Of a DNA stretch of 64,000 bases, positions 32,942 through 41,179 are shown one piece after another. The notes beneath the pieces are model-generated. The model ran no database searches, had not been told where the DNA came from, and saw only the letters and a list, made by a program, of their open reading frames with translations. Origin of the DNA: Hyphomicrobiales bacterium (lineage in GTDB: Bacteria; Pseudomonadota; Alphaproteobacteria; Rhizobiales; Rhizobiaceae); NCBI GenBank assembly GCA_900469445.1, contig UBXM01000006.1:248001-312000 (forward strand), read 5' to 3'. The first letter of the stretch is position 1, and every line of letters begins with the position of its first letter. Both the position numbers and the translations under genes were made by a program.

Positions 32942-34540
32942 TCATTTCGCCTGTTGCGGCGGGAGGATACGGCCTAGCACTATTTTCCATAGGACCAGGC
33001 AAGGGGCCGCACCGAAGAAGAAGAGTGTGATAGCGAAAAACGCCGTGTCGAAGGCGATGGTTGTGGACTGTAGAGCCACCTGCTTTCCGATAAGGGAGCC
33101 CGCGGACTTCATAGCTAGACCCGCTTCCATGCCGTGATTTGTTAGCACGCGCGCCAACGCCCCGATCCGCTCGATGACCTCTTGACGTCCTGGCATTATG
33201 TGGGAGGCAAGTACCGCTCGATTGTATGCGGTCTGATCCTCAATGAATGTCTGAAGGAACGAGATACCAGCAAGCCCCCCCATTTGGCGTCCGATATTAA
33301 ATAGTGCGATGCCAAAAATAAGAACAGATTTGTCTAGGCTCATCATGGTGACGAGCGTGATGCTCAAGAATAAAAAACCAAGGGCCGCCCCTCTGATTAA
33401 AATGGCTGGCGTCATATCGGGGATGCCGCTTCCGCTGCTGGAACCGGAGAGAAGCCACATCGCGAGCATCAAGCCGAGAATCCCGAATGGAACAGTCACG
33501 ATGCCCGGCAGCTTGAGCTTTTGAATGAAGAAGGCCGTGAGAAATAGTGACCCGACGAAGAAGAGAGTGCTCGGAAGCAGCAGACTCCCTGCGGCCGTTG
33601 GCGTCATCTTAAGTACAGAGACAGCGAATGATGGGATCGCATAGCTACTTCCGAGAAGCGCGAATCCCGCTGCTAGACTAGCCGCGACACCGAAGTCGAA
33701 GTTGCCGTTCCGAAAGAGCTTGAAGTTGAAAAGTGTCGCCGATGACGGTGAGTATATCTGTCGAAGAATTTGCAACGCAAGCGCTGTCAGTCCGACGGCA
33801 GTCGCAATGACGATCGCTTGATCGTTGAACCAATCCCATCGATTGCCTTGGTTGAGAACGAATGTGAGGGTGAATGCAGCTGTGGAAAATAGTGCCAGGC
33901 CGAATGGATCGAACTTCACCCTCAAGCTGGCGACATCCTCGGCTTGCGGAGACATCGCTAACATAGCGATTCCGACTATACCGAAAGGCACAGAACACAA
34001 GAAGATTAGTGACCAGTCTACCTGATCAATCAGCCATCCCTGCATGTAGGGGGCTAGCGTGGCAGGAGCGACAACCGAACCTATAGCGTAGAAGGCTTGC
34101 ACTAAAGGCTGCTGCCTTGGCGGGAAAACGCGAAACAGTAGGGCTTGGGTGCCGACTAAGAGAACCCCACCGCTGAAGCCCTGAAGCAGCCGGAGCGCGA
34201 ACATGAGGTTGATATCCTCTGCATAAGCTGCTCCATAACACGCCGCAGTCATGGCGATGGCTGCGATCATTACGCTTCGGTAGAGGGTAAACGCGCCAGC
34301 GAGCCAGGGGGATAGGACGAATGCGACAAGCTTCGCTGCAGTATATCCATAATCCAGTTTCGCAAGTTCGTCGGCCGAGGCATGAGTACCGCCCATGATG
34401 TCCAGCCGAGCCATCGAAAGTGCTGTTCCGGCGACAGCGTCGGTCAATACGACAGTTATCGCGCCAGCTAGGAGAAATATCGGGCCGAACTTCGCCACGG
34501 GGTGGTCGGCGAGCGCTGAAGCTCCAGAAAGGTCTGCCAT
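32942..34540 (-). CDS. DHA2-type MFS drug exporter (EmrB-like)
   Basis: 532 residues with about 14 transmembrane helices. The DHA2 landmarks are ALRLLQGFSGGVLLVGTQALLFRVFPP (motif C/D region), PTLAPYMQGWLIDQVDWSLIFL-like motif and a central loop with QAEDVASLRVKFDP. It exports hydrophobic compounds by proton antiport and usually needs an EmrA-type adaptor and TolC. The two solitary adaptors in this window (20002, 27128) are candidates. ATG 34540 with GGAG eight bases upstream is used instead of the TTG at 34543. The conserved Arg/Asp pattern of motif A is weak. Confidence 0.9.
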   Translation of the reverse strand: MADLSGASALADHPVAKFGPIFLLAGAITVVLTDAVAGTALSMARLDIMGGTHASADELAKLDYGYTAAKLVAFVLSPWLAGAFTLYRSVMIAAIAMTAACYGAAYAEDINLMFALRLLQGFSGGVLLVGTQALLFRVFPPRQQPLVQAFYAIGSVVAPATLAPYMQGWLIDQVDWSLIFLCSVPFGIVGIAMLAMSPQAEDVASLRVKFDPFGLALFSTAAFTLTFVLNQGNRWDWFNDQAIVIATAVGLTALALQILRQIYSPSSATLFNFKLFRNGNFDFGVAASLAAGFALLGSSYAIPSFAVSVLKMTPTAAGSLLLPSTLFFVGSLFLTAFFIQKLKLPGIVTVPFGILGLMLAMWLLSGSSSGSGIPDMTPAILIRGAALGFLFLSITLVTMMSLDKSVLIFGIALFNIGRQMGGLAGISFLQTFIEDQTAYNRAVLASHIMPGRQEVIERIGALARVLTNHGMEAGLAMKSAGSLIGKQVALQSTTIAFDTAFFAITLFFFGAAPCLVLWKIVLGRILPPQQAK

Positions 34541-34794
34541 CAAAATATCTCCGAAGTCGGCATCTATTGCTGCCTGGGTGACTGCCTATAATGCCTCGCG
34601 TCGCGCTATCTGATAAACACGGCTGTGGTAGATAGTCTCTCAAGCGTGAGTTGAAGGTGCAGCACGGCACTAAAGCTCCACCACATTACGCTCGGAAATC
34701 GATCTTGTTAGATATACGCTCGGTCACTCCGGGTGGCCGTCAGAGGGAATATAATTGCTGACGTCCGAGCCTACTCAGGTCACTTGTACATGCA

Positions 34795-34822
34795 AAAAAG
34801 CCGCCCCCGTTAGGGGGCGGCA
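34795..34822 (-). terminator. Intrinsic terminator of the small RNA
   Basis: A perfect 9-bp stem GCCGCCCCC/GGGGGCGGC with a four-base loop, followed on the minus strand by six T. This is the clearest Rho-independent terminator in the window and it reads leftwards, away from the MHS transporter. Confidence 0.85.
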
Positions 34823-34920
34823 GCTGATGCGGAACAATTCCGCAGCCTGGGCACGGAGGGGGACGGGCCCGAAGCGGTCGCCGACTTGGGAGGAGGCTTG
34901 GCGACATTTGAAAGCTATCC
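34795..34920 (-). ncRNA. Candidate alpha-r14 (NfeR1/suhB-like) anti-Shine-Dalgarno small RNA
   Basis: Read on the minus strand from about 34920, the transcript would form four hairpins: GUCGCC/GGCGAC with a loop containing CCUCCUCCC; GGGC/GCCC with a loop containing CCCCCUCC; UGCGGAA/UUCCGCA; and a nine-bp GC-rich intrinsic terminator ending in six U. CUCCUCCC motifs exposed in hairpin loops and a size near 125 nt are the known hallmarks of the rhizobial alpha-r14 family, which pairs with ribosome binding sites of transporter mRNAs. The 5' end is estimated; no promoter was fixed. A 94-codon frame on the same strand has no protein character. Confidence 0.6.
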
Positions 34921-35108
34921 CTAAACTATGGCCGCCGGGAGATATACGTAGGTTTGTAAGCCTATAAGGCGTTGTCCCTCTATCGGTCGACGGTCCAATC
35001 TCCTCGCTTGTCCGTCCAACGGCAACTCCATGTAAACTCTCGTTTACCTTGATATTCATATCAGGATCGGATTGGACCAGCCATCAACCGTGATGGAGGG
35101 ATGCGATC

Positions 35109-36395
35109 ATGGCGAAGAACGCAGGCGCTGACGATAGAAAGCGTTTTCGAGGAGCTATCGCCACGATGGTTTGTAGCGGCCTCGAATTCTACGACATCGC
35201 GATCTTTGCATTCTTCGCGTTCGCGATCGGTCACAAGTTCTTCCCGAGTTCGGATCCCGAGGTGGAGATATTATCCAGCCTAGCGGTTTTCGGGGCGACT
35301 TTCGTTGCGCGTCCGTTCGGAAGCATATTGATTGGCGCTTACGCCGACAGATGCGGAAGGCGTGCGGCGCTGTCGTTCACTGCTGGAGCAATGGCACTAT
35401 CGACCGCTGCAATTGCTCTGATGCCCGGTTATGCCGAACTTGGAATGACTGCGCCAATAGCAATAGTTGTCGCTCGTTTGGTTCAGGGCTTTGCATTCGG
35501 GGGGGAGATTGGACCTTCGACCGCGCTCGTCTATGAAATCGCCAGCGAAAGACACCGCTACTTCTATGCTAGCTGGCAACCTGCAGGGCAAGGCATTGCA
35601 ATGCTAGCGGCCGGAGTAATCGGTGTACTCCTCAGCACTTTTCTTTCTCACGACGAACTAGCTGACTGGGGATGGCGAATTCCTTTCGGCATTGGTTCGT
35701 TTCTGCTTTGGGTCTCGTTTCTTTGCAGACGCGGGATACCCGAAACAATCGCCGCGCCATCGAATAGGCGTATCGGTACACTGTCTGAGGTCCGTCATTT
35801 TTTGCCTGGTCATCGACGACGGCTTGCCGGAATTACTCTCCAGTTAGTGTTCGGTACGGTTGCGATTTACACGTGCACATTTATGAGCTCGTATCTTCTG
35901 CAAACGTTGTCGGTTTCGACGGAGGTATCTTTCATAGCGAGTGCCGTAGTGGGGATCTCGGTCGGGTTAGGGTCGATAGCGGGTGGTCTTTTAGCTGACA
36001 TGCACGGGCCTACGAAAGTGATGCATTTGTCTCGCATCGCGCTGCTTTTTCTCACGTATCCGGTTTTTGCAGTAGCCCAAAGTAGTCTTTCCGGGCTGTT
36101 TACGCTCAGTTGCGTCATCCCTTTCTTGGCGATGATCAGTGCGGGAGCAAGTTTTGGCGCGATGATGGCAGCTTTACCCGAAACGGCGAGAAGTACGGGA
36201 CTCTCCGTAATCTACGCGATTGTCGTTTGCATTTTTGGTGGTTCGACCCAATTTTTCATGGCTCTTCTGATCTCGACGACGGGTGACCCTCTAGTGCCAG
36301 CCTACGTTCTTATGTTCGTAACTCTTCTCGGCGTGGCGGGCGTACCCCTATTAACGAGCGCGCGGCGGAGCGTAGCGTTGCCTGTCTTAGATTGA
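35109..36395 (+). CDS. MFS transporter, metabolite:H+ symporter (MHS) family
   Basis: 428 residues, 12 TM helices. MHS features are VCSGLEFYDIAIFAFFA in TM1, FVARPFGSILIGAYADRCGRR before TM3 (the MFS motif A), and VARLVQGFAFGGEIGPST in TM4. This family imports organic acids and osmolytes such as citrate, alpha-ketoglutarate or shikimate; the substrate is not clear. GGAGGG lies seven bases before ATG. It is monocistronic. The candidate anti-Shine-Dalgarno sRNA is encoded divergently just upstream. Confidence 0.92.
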   Translation: MAKNAGADDRKRFRGAIATMVCSGLEFYDIAIFAFFAFAIGHKFFPSSDPEVEILSSLAVFGATFVARPFGSILIGAYADRCGRRAALSFTAGAMALSTAAIALMPGYAELGMTAPIAIVVARLVQGFAFGGEIGPSTALVYEIASERHRYFYASWQPAGQGIAMLAAGVIGVLLSTFLSHDELADWGWRIPFGIGSFLLWVSFLCRRGIPETIAAPSNRRIGTLSEVRHFLPGHRRRLAGITLQLVFGTVAIYTCTFMSSYLLQTLSVSTEVSFIASAVVGISVGLGSIAGGLLADMHGPTKVMHLSRIALLFLTYPVFAVAQSSLSGLFTLSCVIPFLAMISAGASFGAMMAALPETARSTGLSVIYAIVVCIFGGSTQFFMALLISTTGDPLVPAYVLMFVTLLGVAGVPLLTSARRSVALPVLD

Positions 36396-36523
36396 TAAAA
36401 TGAGAGAGGCCAACGTCCGGGGCGCTGATCCCAGTTTTAGCAAGCTGACGTATATCTCGTTATCCCAGGCTGAGCGAACGATCTTGTCTCCGCATGCAAA
36501 ACCCCTCGCAAACGGAGACTACA

Positions 36524-36775
36524 ATGATGGACATTGGATACCTCGCCTTTTTTGCCAGCTTGACACTTTTCGCCTCGACCGCGTTCGCACTTGAGCCGAT
36601 TCCGGGGAGCATCATTTACAACGGACAGCCCAAGACCCGGCTGCAAAAGGCTCCGATTGGAAGCACGTTTACTCACGAATTCTCGAATGATGGGAATTCG
36701 TACGATGAGACGTACCGCATCATGCCCGATCGATCGTTAGAATTGCTCGACCGCAGACAGATCAATCGGCACTAA
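36524..36775 (+). CDS. Small secreted protein of unknown function
   Basis: 83 residues. A Sec signal peptide (GYLAFFASLTLFASTAFA) is cleaved near residue 22, leaving a 60-residue periplasmic protein with IIYNGQPKTRLQKAPIGSTFTHEF. No family recognised; similar short proteins are common in rhizobial genomes. Start 36524 has GGAGA five bases upstream. Confidence 0.75.
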   Translation: MMDIGYLAFFASLTLFASTAFALEPIPGSIIYNGQPKTRLQKAPIGSTFTHEFSNDGNSYDETYRIMPDRSLELLDRRQINRH

Positions 36776-36814
36776 TTTCTGGTGCCGTATACTCACCTCT
36801 GAGAGTTTGAACTA

Positions 36815-36845
36815 ATGCGGCGAAGCCCAGCGTGCTCCGCCGCAT
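36815..36845. terminator. Hairpin between convergent genes
   Basis: ATGCGGCG (36815-36822) and CGCCGCAT (36838-36845) form an eight-bp stem between the small secreted protein and the convergent GmrSD-like gene. It may be a bidirectional transcription stop without a T-run. Confidence 0.4.
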
Positions 36846-36857
36846 CTTGGCGTCACT

Positions 36858-38681
36858 CTACGAAGACGGTGGCGTCCAAATTTGCCTGGCTGTTTCGAAA
36901 AGTGCGTTTCCGCGAAGCTTGATCGTGTCTTCGTTCCAAGTATCGAAGCCGTTCAGTTCTCGGTTCAGCGCTAGGCTCGAATTTGAACGCACCGCGGGCA
37001 TCTTTACCGAGAATGGTCCGTTCGAGACAGTGGCGTTCAAGGATTGCGTTAGGAGAGTGAGGTTGCCGAACTTGTTGATTGCTTGTTCCCTGTCGGCGCT
37101 CCGCAGGATGTGGTCCAGCTCATCCTCAGCCATATTCTCCAACTCGGGTATCGGCCAATGCTCCTTCCAACCCCGCGGCATTATGTGCTCGATCGACAAG
37201 GCAGACTTGATCTCGATGTCCTCGTTGAGCTTCGAGCGCTTTCGCTGCTCGATCATTTCGAAGATGTATCGCAAGCGCGGCTGCCGCTGGCCCTTGTACT
37301 GATCGCGACCGAGCCACGCATGTAGCAACTCCGCGTCGTTTGGCCATTTATCGATCTCGGCTGTCCGGCTAGAGAGTGTCTCTATTAAAGCTAAGACCTT
37401 GTCGCACTCTGCTTTGCGGACCTTATCGAATATGCTGACAAACAACCTGTTGTAAGCCTTGGTCGTCAACCCGCAGACATCGCGTCGGAGAATATAGCTC
37501 TCCAAAATCTGTAGAGCTTCTGGCAATCGGCTGCCGATCTCTGCTTTGGTCGCGAGATAAATGACTAGCGGCATCGCGGTTGAGACGTCGAAAGCATCGG
37601 CAAATATGCCGAACCGACCGAGAGGATCCCCCTTGGTTCTTTCGAATATTCGCCGCTCGACTTCCGCCGTGGTTGAGATGGAGACTAATTCTTCCGTGAC
37701 ATCAGCGAACGGTCGCGCTCCCAAGATCCAGCGCCGATAGGTGTCGAAAAGCTTTTCGATAGATACGGTATCTGCAAGGTGCATGGAGACATGATCCGTC
37801 AACATCCAGCTCAAGCGGCTGCTTGTTTGACGTCCGCGAGATGCATTCTCCGTCCAAAATGCATGGTCCAGCGGCAACCAGTATTTTTCGTACAGTTCAT
37901 CAACAATGAGAGAACTTGCTTTCTGTCCTAGACCTTTGGCGCGTTGGAAGATGAAGTTCCGCATGAGGTCGCCCGCAGTCAGATCGACGCCACGGCTATT
38001 TAGCGTTTCGAAGATCGTCTGTGGGTCATCTCCACCTTCGAGCTCGATGGATACTACCGCTAGCCCGTCCTTCAAGGCCTCGAAGAGAATGTCCATAGCG
38101 TGTTCGTCGAACTGCCCTTCGCTCGTTACATGGGCCGCGATTTTTTCCTGAAAGTAAGCGTGGGCTGCGACTGCAGGCTTCACGATGCCGTCTTCATCGA
38201 GGGGCTTCTTTGCAATCTTATCGAGGTCGGCATCCTTATCGATTAGTGACACGAAAGCTCGTCTGTCCATTAAAGATGGCCACAGCTTGAACCGCTCGAT
38301 TGCTGGGGTCTCCATCATCCCGGTATTTTCGAGATACTTCGAAACCTCGTCGGCATAAGAAGATCCGAACTTCGCAGCGACATCTCGAAGGGCGGTCAAC
38401 AGCAGCTGGAACGTCGTGAGACGTTGCTGGCCGTCGATGATTTCGAATGCCTGAACCTCTTTTCCGTATGTCTTGACTTGGCTGATGACGATCGCACCCA
38501 TGAAGTGCGGAGAGACAGATGCTCGGTCGGCCTTGAGCCGTACGGTCGCGCTTTCGATGTCTTCCCAAAGTAGCTCGAGTTGGGGTGACGTTTTCCACGC
38601 ATATTGCCGCTGATACAGAGGGATTAGATAACGTCGCTTGCCATCGAATAGCTCGATGATCGATCGGGTGTACGGCTTCAT
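36858..38681 (-). CDS. GmrSD-like DUF262/DUF1524 nuclease (type IV restriction-like)
   Basis: 607 residues. The N-terminal DUF262 (ParB-like NTPase/nuclease) has IPLYQRQYAWKTSP and the IIDGQQRLTTFQLLL motif. The helical middle contains TIFETLNSRGVDLTAGDLMRNFIF. The C-terminal DUF1524 HNH-type nuclease has SIEHIMPRGWKEHW (about 520-535) and NKFGNLTLLTQSLNATVSNGPF. This is the fused GmrS-GmrD arrangement that in E. coli CT596 cuts glucosyl-hydroxymethylcytosine DNA of T-even-like phages. It stands alone, with no companion defence gene nearby. Probably anti-phage; target modification unknown. Confidence 0.9.
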   Translation of the reverse strand: MKPYTRSIIELFDGKRRYLIPLYQRQYAWKTSPQLELLWEDIESATVRLKADRASVSPHFMGAIVISQVKTYGKEVQAFEIIDGQQRLTTFQLLLTALRDVAAKFGSSYADEVSKYLENTGMMETPAIERFKLWPSLMDRRAFVSLIDKDADLDKIAKKPLDEDGIVKPAVAAHAYFQEKIAAHVTSEGQFDEHAMDILFEALKDGLAVVSIELEGGDDPQTIFETLNSRGVDLTAGDLMRNFIFQRAKGLGQKASSLIVDELYEKYWLPLDHAFWTENASRGRQTSSRLSWMLTDHVSMHLADTVSIEKLFDTYRRWILGARPFADVTEELVSISTTAEVERRIFERTKGDPLGRFGIFADAFDVSTAMPLVIYLATKAEIGSRLPEALQILESYILRRDVCGLTTKAYNRLFVSIFDKVRKAECDKVLALIETLSSRTAEIDKWPNDAELLHAWLGRDQYKGQRQPRLRYIFEMIEQRKRSKLNEDIEIKSALSIEHIMPRGWKEHWPIPELENMAEDELDHILRSADREQAINKFGNLTLLTQSLNATVSNGPFSVKMPAVRSNSSLALNRELNGFDTWNEDTIKLRGNALFETARQIWTPPSS

Positions 38682-38924
38682 TGGGTCATCCGAGATGTGT
38701 AAAGTCGAATCGTTCGAGTTGCTGGTGTTCGGGACTGAACCATCTTCAAAATAATTGAGGGTGTCTACATCGGTTCATCTATGAGTACGCGGCTCAATTC
38801 GCGAGCGTCTGAAATCCTGAAGATTCGACGTGAAAGCCAACGAGGCCGCGTAAAAAGCCCAGAAACATTGACTTTTTTGTATCCTCATTCGACAACGAAT
38901 ACGCCAACCAACAGGAGTTATTCG

Positions 38925-39329
38925 ATGGCTGATGAAAACAATAACGGCGCTGCAGCCGATGCTGCGGTAACCGTGTCGACCGAAGCAGTTCCGGCACCGA
39001 AGAAGACGCGGAAACCTCGTCGCCCGAAAGCTGAAGTCGCCTCCGGTGGAGAAACCACTGCGTCTGAGACACCCGCGAAGAAAACTCGTGCAAAGCGCGG
39101 TTCGAAGACCGCCATTGCTGCGGCACCGAAATCTGCCGTCAGCAAAAGAACGGCGAGAGTTTCTACAGGGAGCGCCAAGGCCCATACCGAGGCACCTACC
39201 ATGGAGTCGATCGATGACATCGCCGACCTCATCAAATTGGAAGAAGAAAACAAAAATCTTCGCAAGCAGCTGTCGGACAAGCTCCGCGCAGAAAATGCAG
39301 ATCTTCGCAAGCGGTTGGGGCAAGCCTAA
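38925..39329 (+). CDS. SyrB-like protein lacking the central HTH
   Basis: 134 residues. It begins MADENNNGAA, as rhizobial SyrB proteins do, and has a Lys/Arg/Ala/Pro-rich basic stretch (KKTRKPRRPKAE, KKTRAKRGSK). It ends with the SyrB C-terminal coiled coil (DDIADLIKLEEENKNLRKQL, KLRAENADLRKRLG). Canonical SyrB, as I recall it, has a transposase-type HTH between these parts (with a YYQWK motif); here it is missing. SyrB of Sinorhizobium represses syrM. Start 38925 has AGGAG seven bases upstream. A 13-bp hairpin separates it from the next, related gene. Confidence 0.75.
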   Translation: MADENNNGAAADAAVTVSTEAVPAPKKTRKPRRPKAEVASGGETTASETPAKKTRAKRGSKTAIAAAPKSAVSKRTARVSTGSAKAHTEAPTMESIDDIADLIKLEEENKNLRKQLSDKLRAENADLRKRLGQA

Positions 39330-39385
39330 TAGTCATCGCCGTAGTCCCTCGTTGACGTGTTTCGGGATTTCGGCATCGAAAGTTT

Positions 39386-39420
39386 AAATGTGCCGGACCG
39401 TGTTCGAGTCCGGCGCATTT
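39386..39420. terminator. Strong hairpin between the two SyrB-like genes
   Basis: AAATGTGCCGGAC (39386-39398) pairs with GTCCGGCGCATTT (39408-39420): a 13-bp stem with one G-T pair and a nine-base loop. The A/T ends give it terminator character in both directions. It could attenuate expression of the second gene. Confidence 0.6.
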
Positions 39421-39460
39421 CGACTGTAGGACATGTAAGCAATACGGGAGGTCAAAAGGG

Positions 39461-40084
39461 ATGAAAACGCCGTGGGGATTTTTGAGTGGGTTAGTTTCGA
39501 GAAAACCGAACCCGAACAAAGCTGATGAACCCATAGCGGATACTCATCGCGAAACTACTGAGCCTCAATCGCCAGCAGAAGAGTCGGCGGTAGGAGAGCT
39601 AGACCAAGGCGATCAAGTGCACGAAGTCGTCGAGGTCGTCCCTGACGCCGAACCAACACAGGCGAGTGAACCAACTGCGGAAGCGGCGAGAGTCTCAGAC
39701 GCAGGTAACGAGGAAGCCGTCAAGCAAACCGAACAGCAGGGTTTCTCACAGAGCAGCAATGACTTTGTCTCTAAGACGACCGATGAGCTGAGTGGACCGA
39801 ACGGCGATGAGGCTACCGCTCACCCGACGGCCCTGGCGAGAGCCACTTCAGGCGACCCTCCCGCCGTAGTGGTGTCGAAGGCGAAGAGAGATACAATCAC
39901 TCGAAAGCGGGCCTCTGTGAAAGACGCCGAGGAGATTCAGCCGAGGCCGGAAGCGCCAACGTTTTTCGAGGAGCTTCTAGATGCAGATCGGGAGATCGAA
40001 GCTTTGAGAAACCGCCTAGCGGCGAAGCTGACGGCGCAGAATGAACAGCTTCGAAAAATGCTTGCTAGGTTCGACCGCTCGTAA
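39461..40084 (+). CDS. Acidic protein with SyrB-type C-terminal coiled coil
   Basis: 207 residues, not a named family. A short hydrophobic/basic start (MKTPWGFLSGLVSRKPN) is followed by about 110 residues of acidic low-complexity sequence (rich in E, D, A, T). The C-terminus FFEELLDADREIEALRNRLA, KLTAQNEQLRKMLARF aligns with the end of the SyrB-like protein just upstream. A disordered arm plus a coiled coil suggests a dimerising partner or modulator. It follows the SyrB-like gene by 131 bases with a hairpin between. Function unknown. Confidence 0.65.
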   Translation: MKTPWGFLSGLVSRKPNPNKADEPIADTHRETTEPQSPAEESAVGELDQGDQVHEVVEVVPDAEPTQASEPTAEAARVSDAGNEEAVKQTEQQGFSQSSNDFVSKTTDELSGPNGDEATAHPTALARATSGDPPAVVVSKAKRDTITRKRASVKDAEEIQPRPEAPTFFEELLDADREIEALRNRLAAKLTAQNEQLRKMLARFDRS

Positions 40085-40106
40085 GAATTGGGAACTTGGT
40101 AAATAG

Positions 40107-41036
40107 CTAACAGGCGTCCGCAAGTCCCGACCTGTGATGTGCGATGAAAGCCTTCACGGCGGGATTGCCTTCGCTCTTCCGATAGACAACTGCCAGCTCG
40201 GTTAGGACGTCGTTGTCCACCAACGGTAGGTAACGAACACCGGGCAGGCGGAGGCAATCCAAGCTTTTTGGGACCAGCGCGATCCCAATGCCGACGGCTA
40301 CCATACTGGCGATCGTAGTGAAGTCACGGCCATTCGCGTTGATTTTCGGTTTGAACCCCGCCTCGCCGCAAGCATTGAGGGTATGGGCGTGAAAGCCGAT
40401 ATCCGATGGCTGTCGCGGCGTTATGAAACTCTCAGCATGTAAATCACTAAGTCTCACTGCTGCCTTCGTCGCATGCACATGCTTTGTTGGCAGAACTGCG
40501 ACGAGAGGTTCTCTCAAGACTATAGTGGTGGCAAGCTCGGCGGGTATGGTCGCAGGAGGGCGTATGTAGCCGAAATCTAAGATGCCTTCTTTGATTTTCT
40601 CGAGCTGCTGTCTCATCTCCATCTCGACCAACTGGAGTTCGACGTCGGGCAGACCGAGTCGGAATGTGGTAAGTCTGTCCGTCAGTACGCCGGAGTAGGC
40701 TGCCGACGCGACGTAGCCTATCGAAATTCGACCTGTTTCACCTCGCCCGGCTCTCTGCAACTGTGCGAGCGCGGCATCGGCATGGGCCACGATCGTAACT
40801 GCATCTTCATATAGGACTTGGCCCGTGGGCGTGAGGTTGACCGATCTTCGGGTGCGATCGATTAAAGGGAGGCCTATGATCGCCTCCAAGGCTATGATCT
40901 GCTGGCTGAGCCCCGGTTGCGCGATACCTAATCTCGCAGCGGCTCGCTCGAAGTTCCGCTCCTCGACGACAGCGATAAAATAGCGAAGGTGGCGTAGCTC
41001 AAAGTTAGATGCGCGTTGTCTGCCCGGTGTTTTCAT
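40107..41036 (-). CDS. LysR-family regulator divergent from the siderophore operon
   Basis: 309 residues. The winged helix is at about 12-72 (LRHLRYFIAVVEERNFERAAARLGIAQPGLSQQI) and the effector domain begins ISIGYVASAAYSGVL. It resembles LysR proteins of the BenM/CatM group (LRHLRYFIAV start). It diverges from the siderophore receptor gene with 143 bases between, so it is the probable local regulator. LysR control of siderophore uptake is less common than Fur or RirA control. Confidence 0.92.
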   Translation of the reverse strand: MKTPGRQRASNFELRHLRYFIAVVEERNFERAAARLGIAQPGLSQQIIALEAIIGLPLIDRTRRSVNLTPTGQVLYEDAVTIVAHADAALAQLQRAGRGETGRISIGYVASAAYSGVLTDRLTTFRLGLPDVELQLVEMEMRQQLEKIKEGILDFGYIRPPATIPAELATTIVLREPLVAVLPTKHVHATKAAVRLSDLHAESFITPRQPSDIGFHAHTLNACGEAGFKPKINANGRDFTTIASMVAVGIGIALVPKSLDCLRLPGVRYLPLVDNDVLTELAVVYRKSEGNPAVKAFIAHHRSGLADAC

Positions 41037-41061
41037 TGAAAATCCGCCGTTGAGGTCGTCA

Positions 41062-41089
41062 AGGTATACCTAATAGAAGCATTGCTTCT
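41062..41089. promoter_or_regulatory. Adjacent palindromes between lysR and the siderophore receptor
   Basis: AGGTATACCT (41062-41071, perfect) is followed by AGAAGC-ATT-GCTTCT (41075-41089, perfect six-base arms). They sit 90-118 bases upstream of the receptor ATG and just upstream of lysR. Candidate LysR or iron-responsive operators. Confidence 0.45.
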
Positions 41090-41179
41090 GAAAAAAGCTG
41101 ATTCCGTTTATTGGATTTCCTGCCGCCATGTCGATAGAAAGATGATCGATTTTGTCCAGATTTCGCACGCGGGGGCGGC

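Noticed and set aside
34775-35059. 94-codon minus-strand frame overlapping the sRNA
   Set aside because: Composition and lack of a ribosome binding site argue against protein; the hairpins, loop motifs and terminator explain the region better as RNA.
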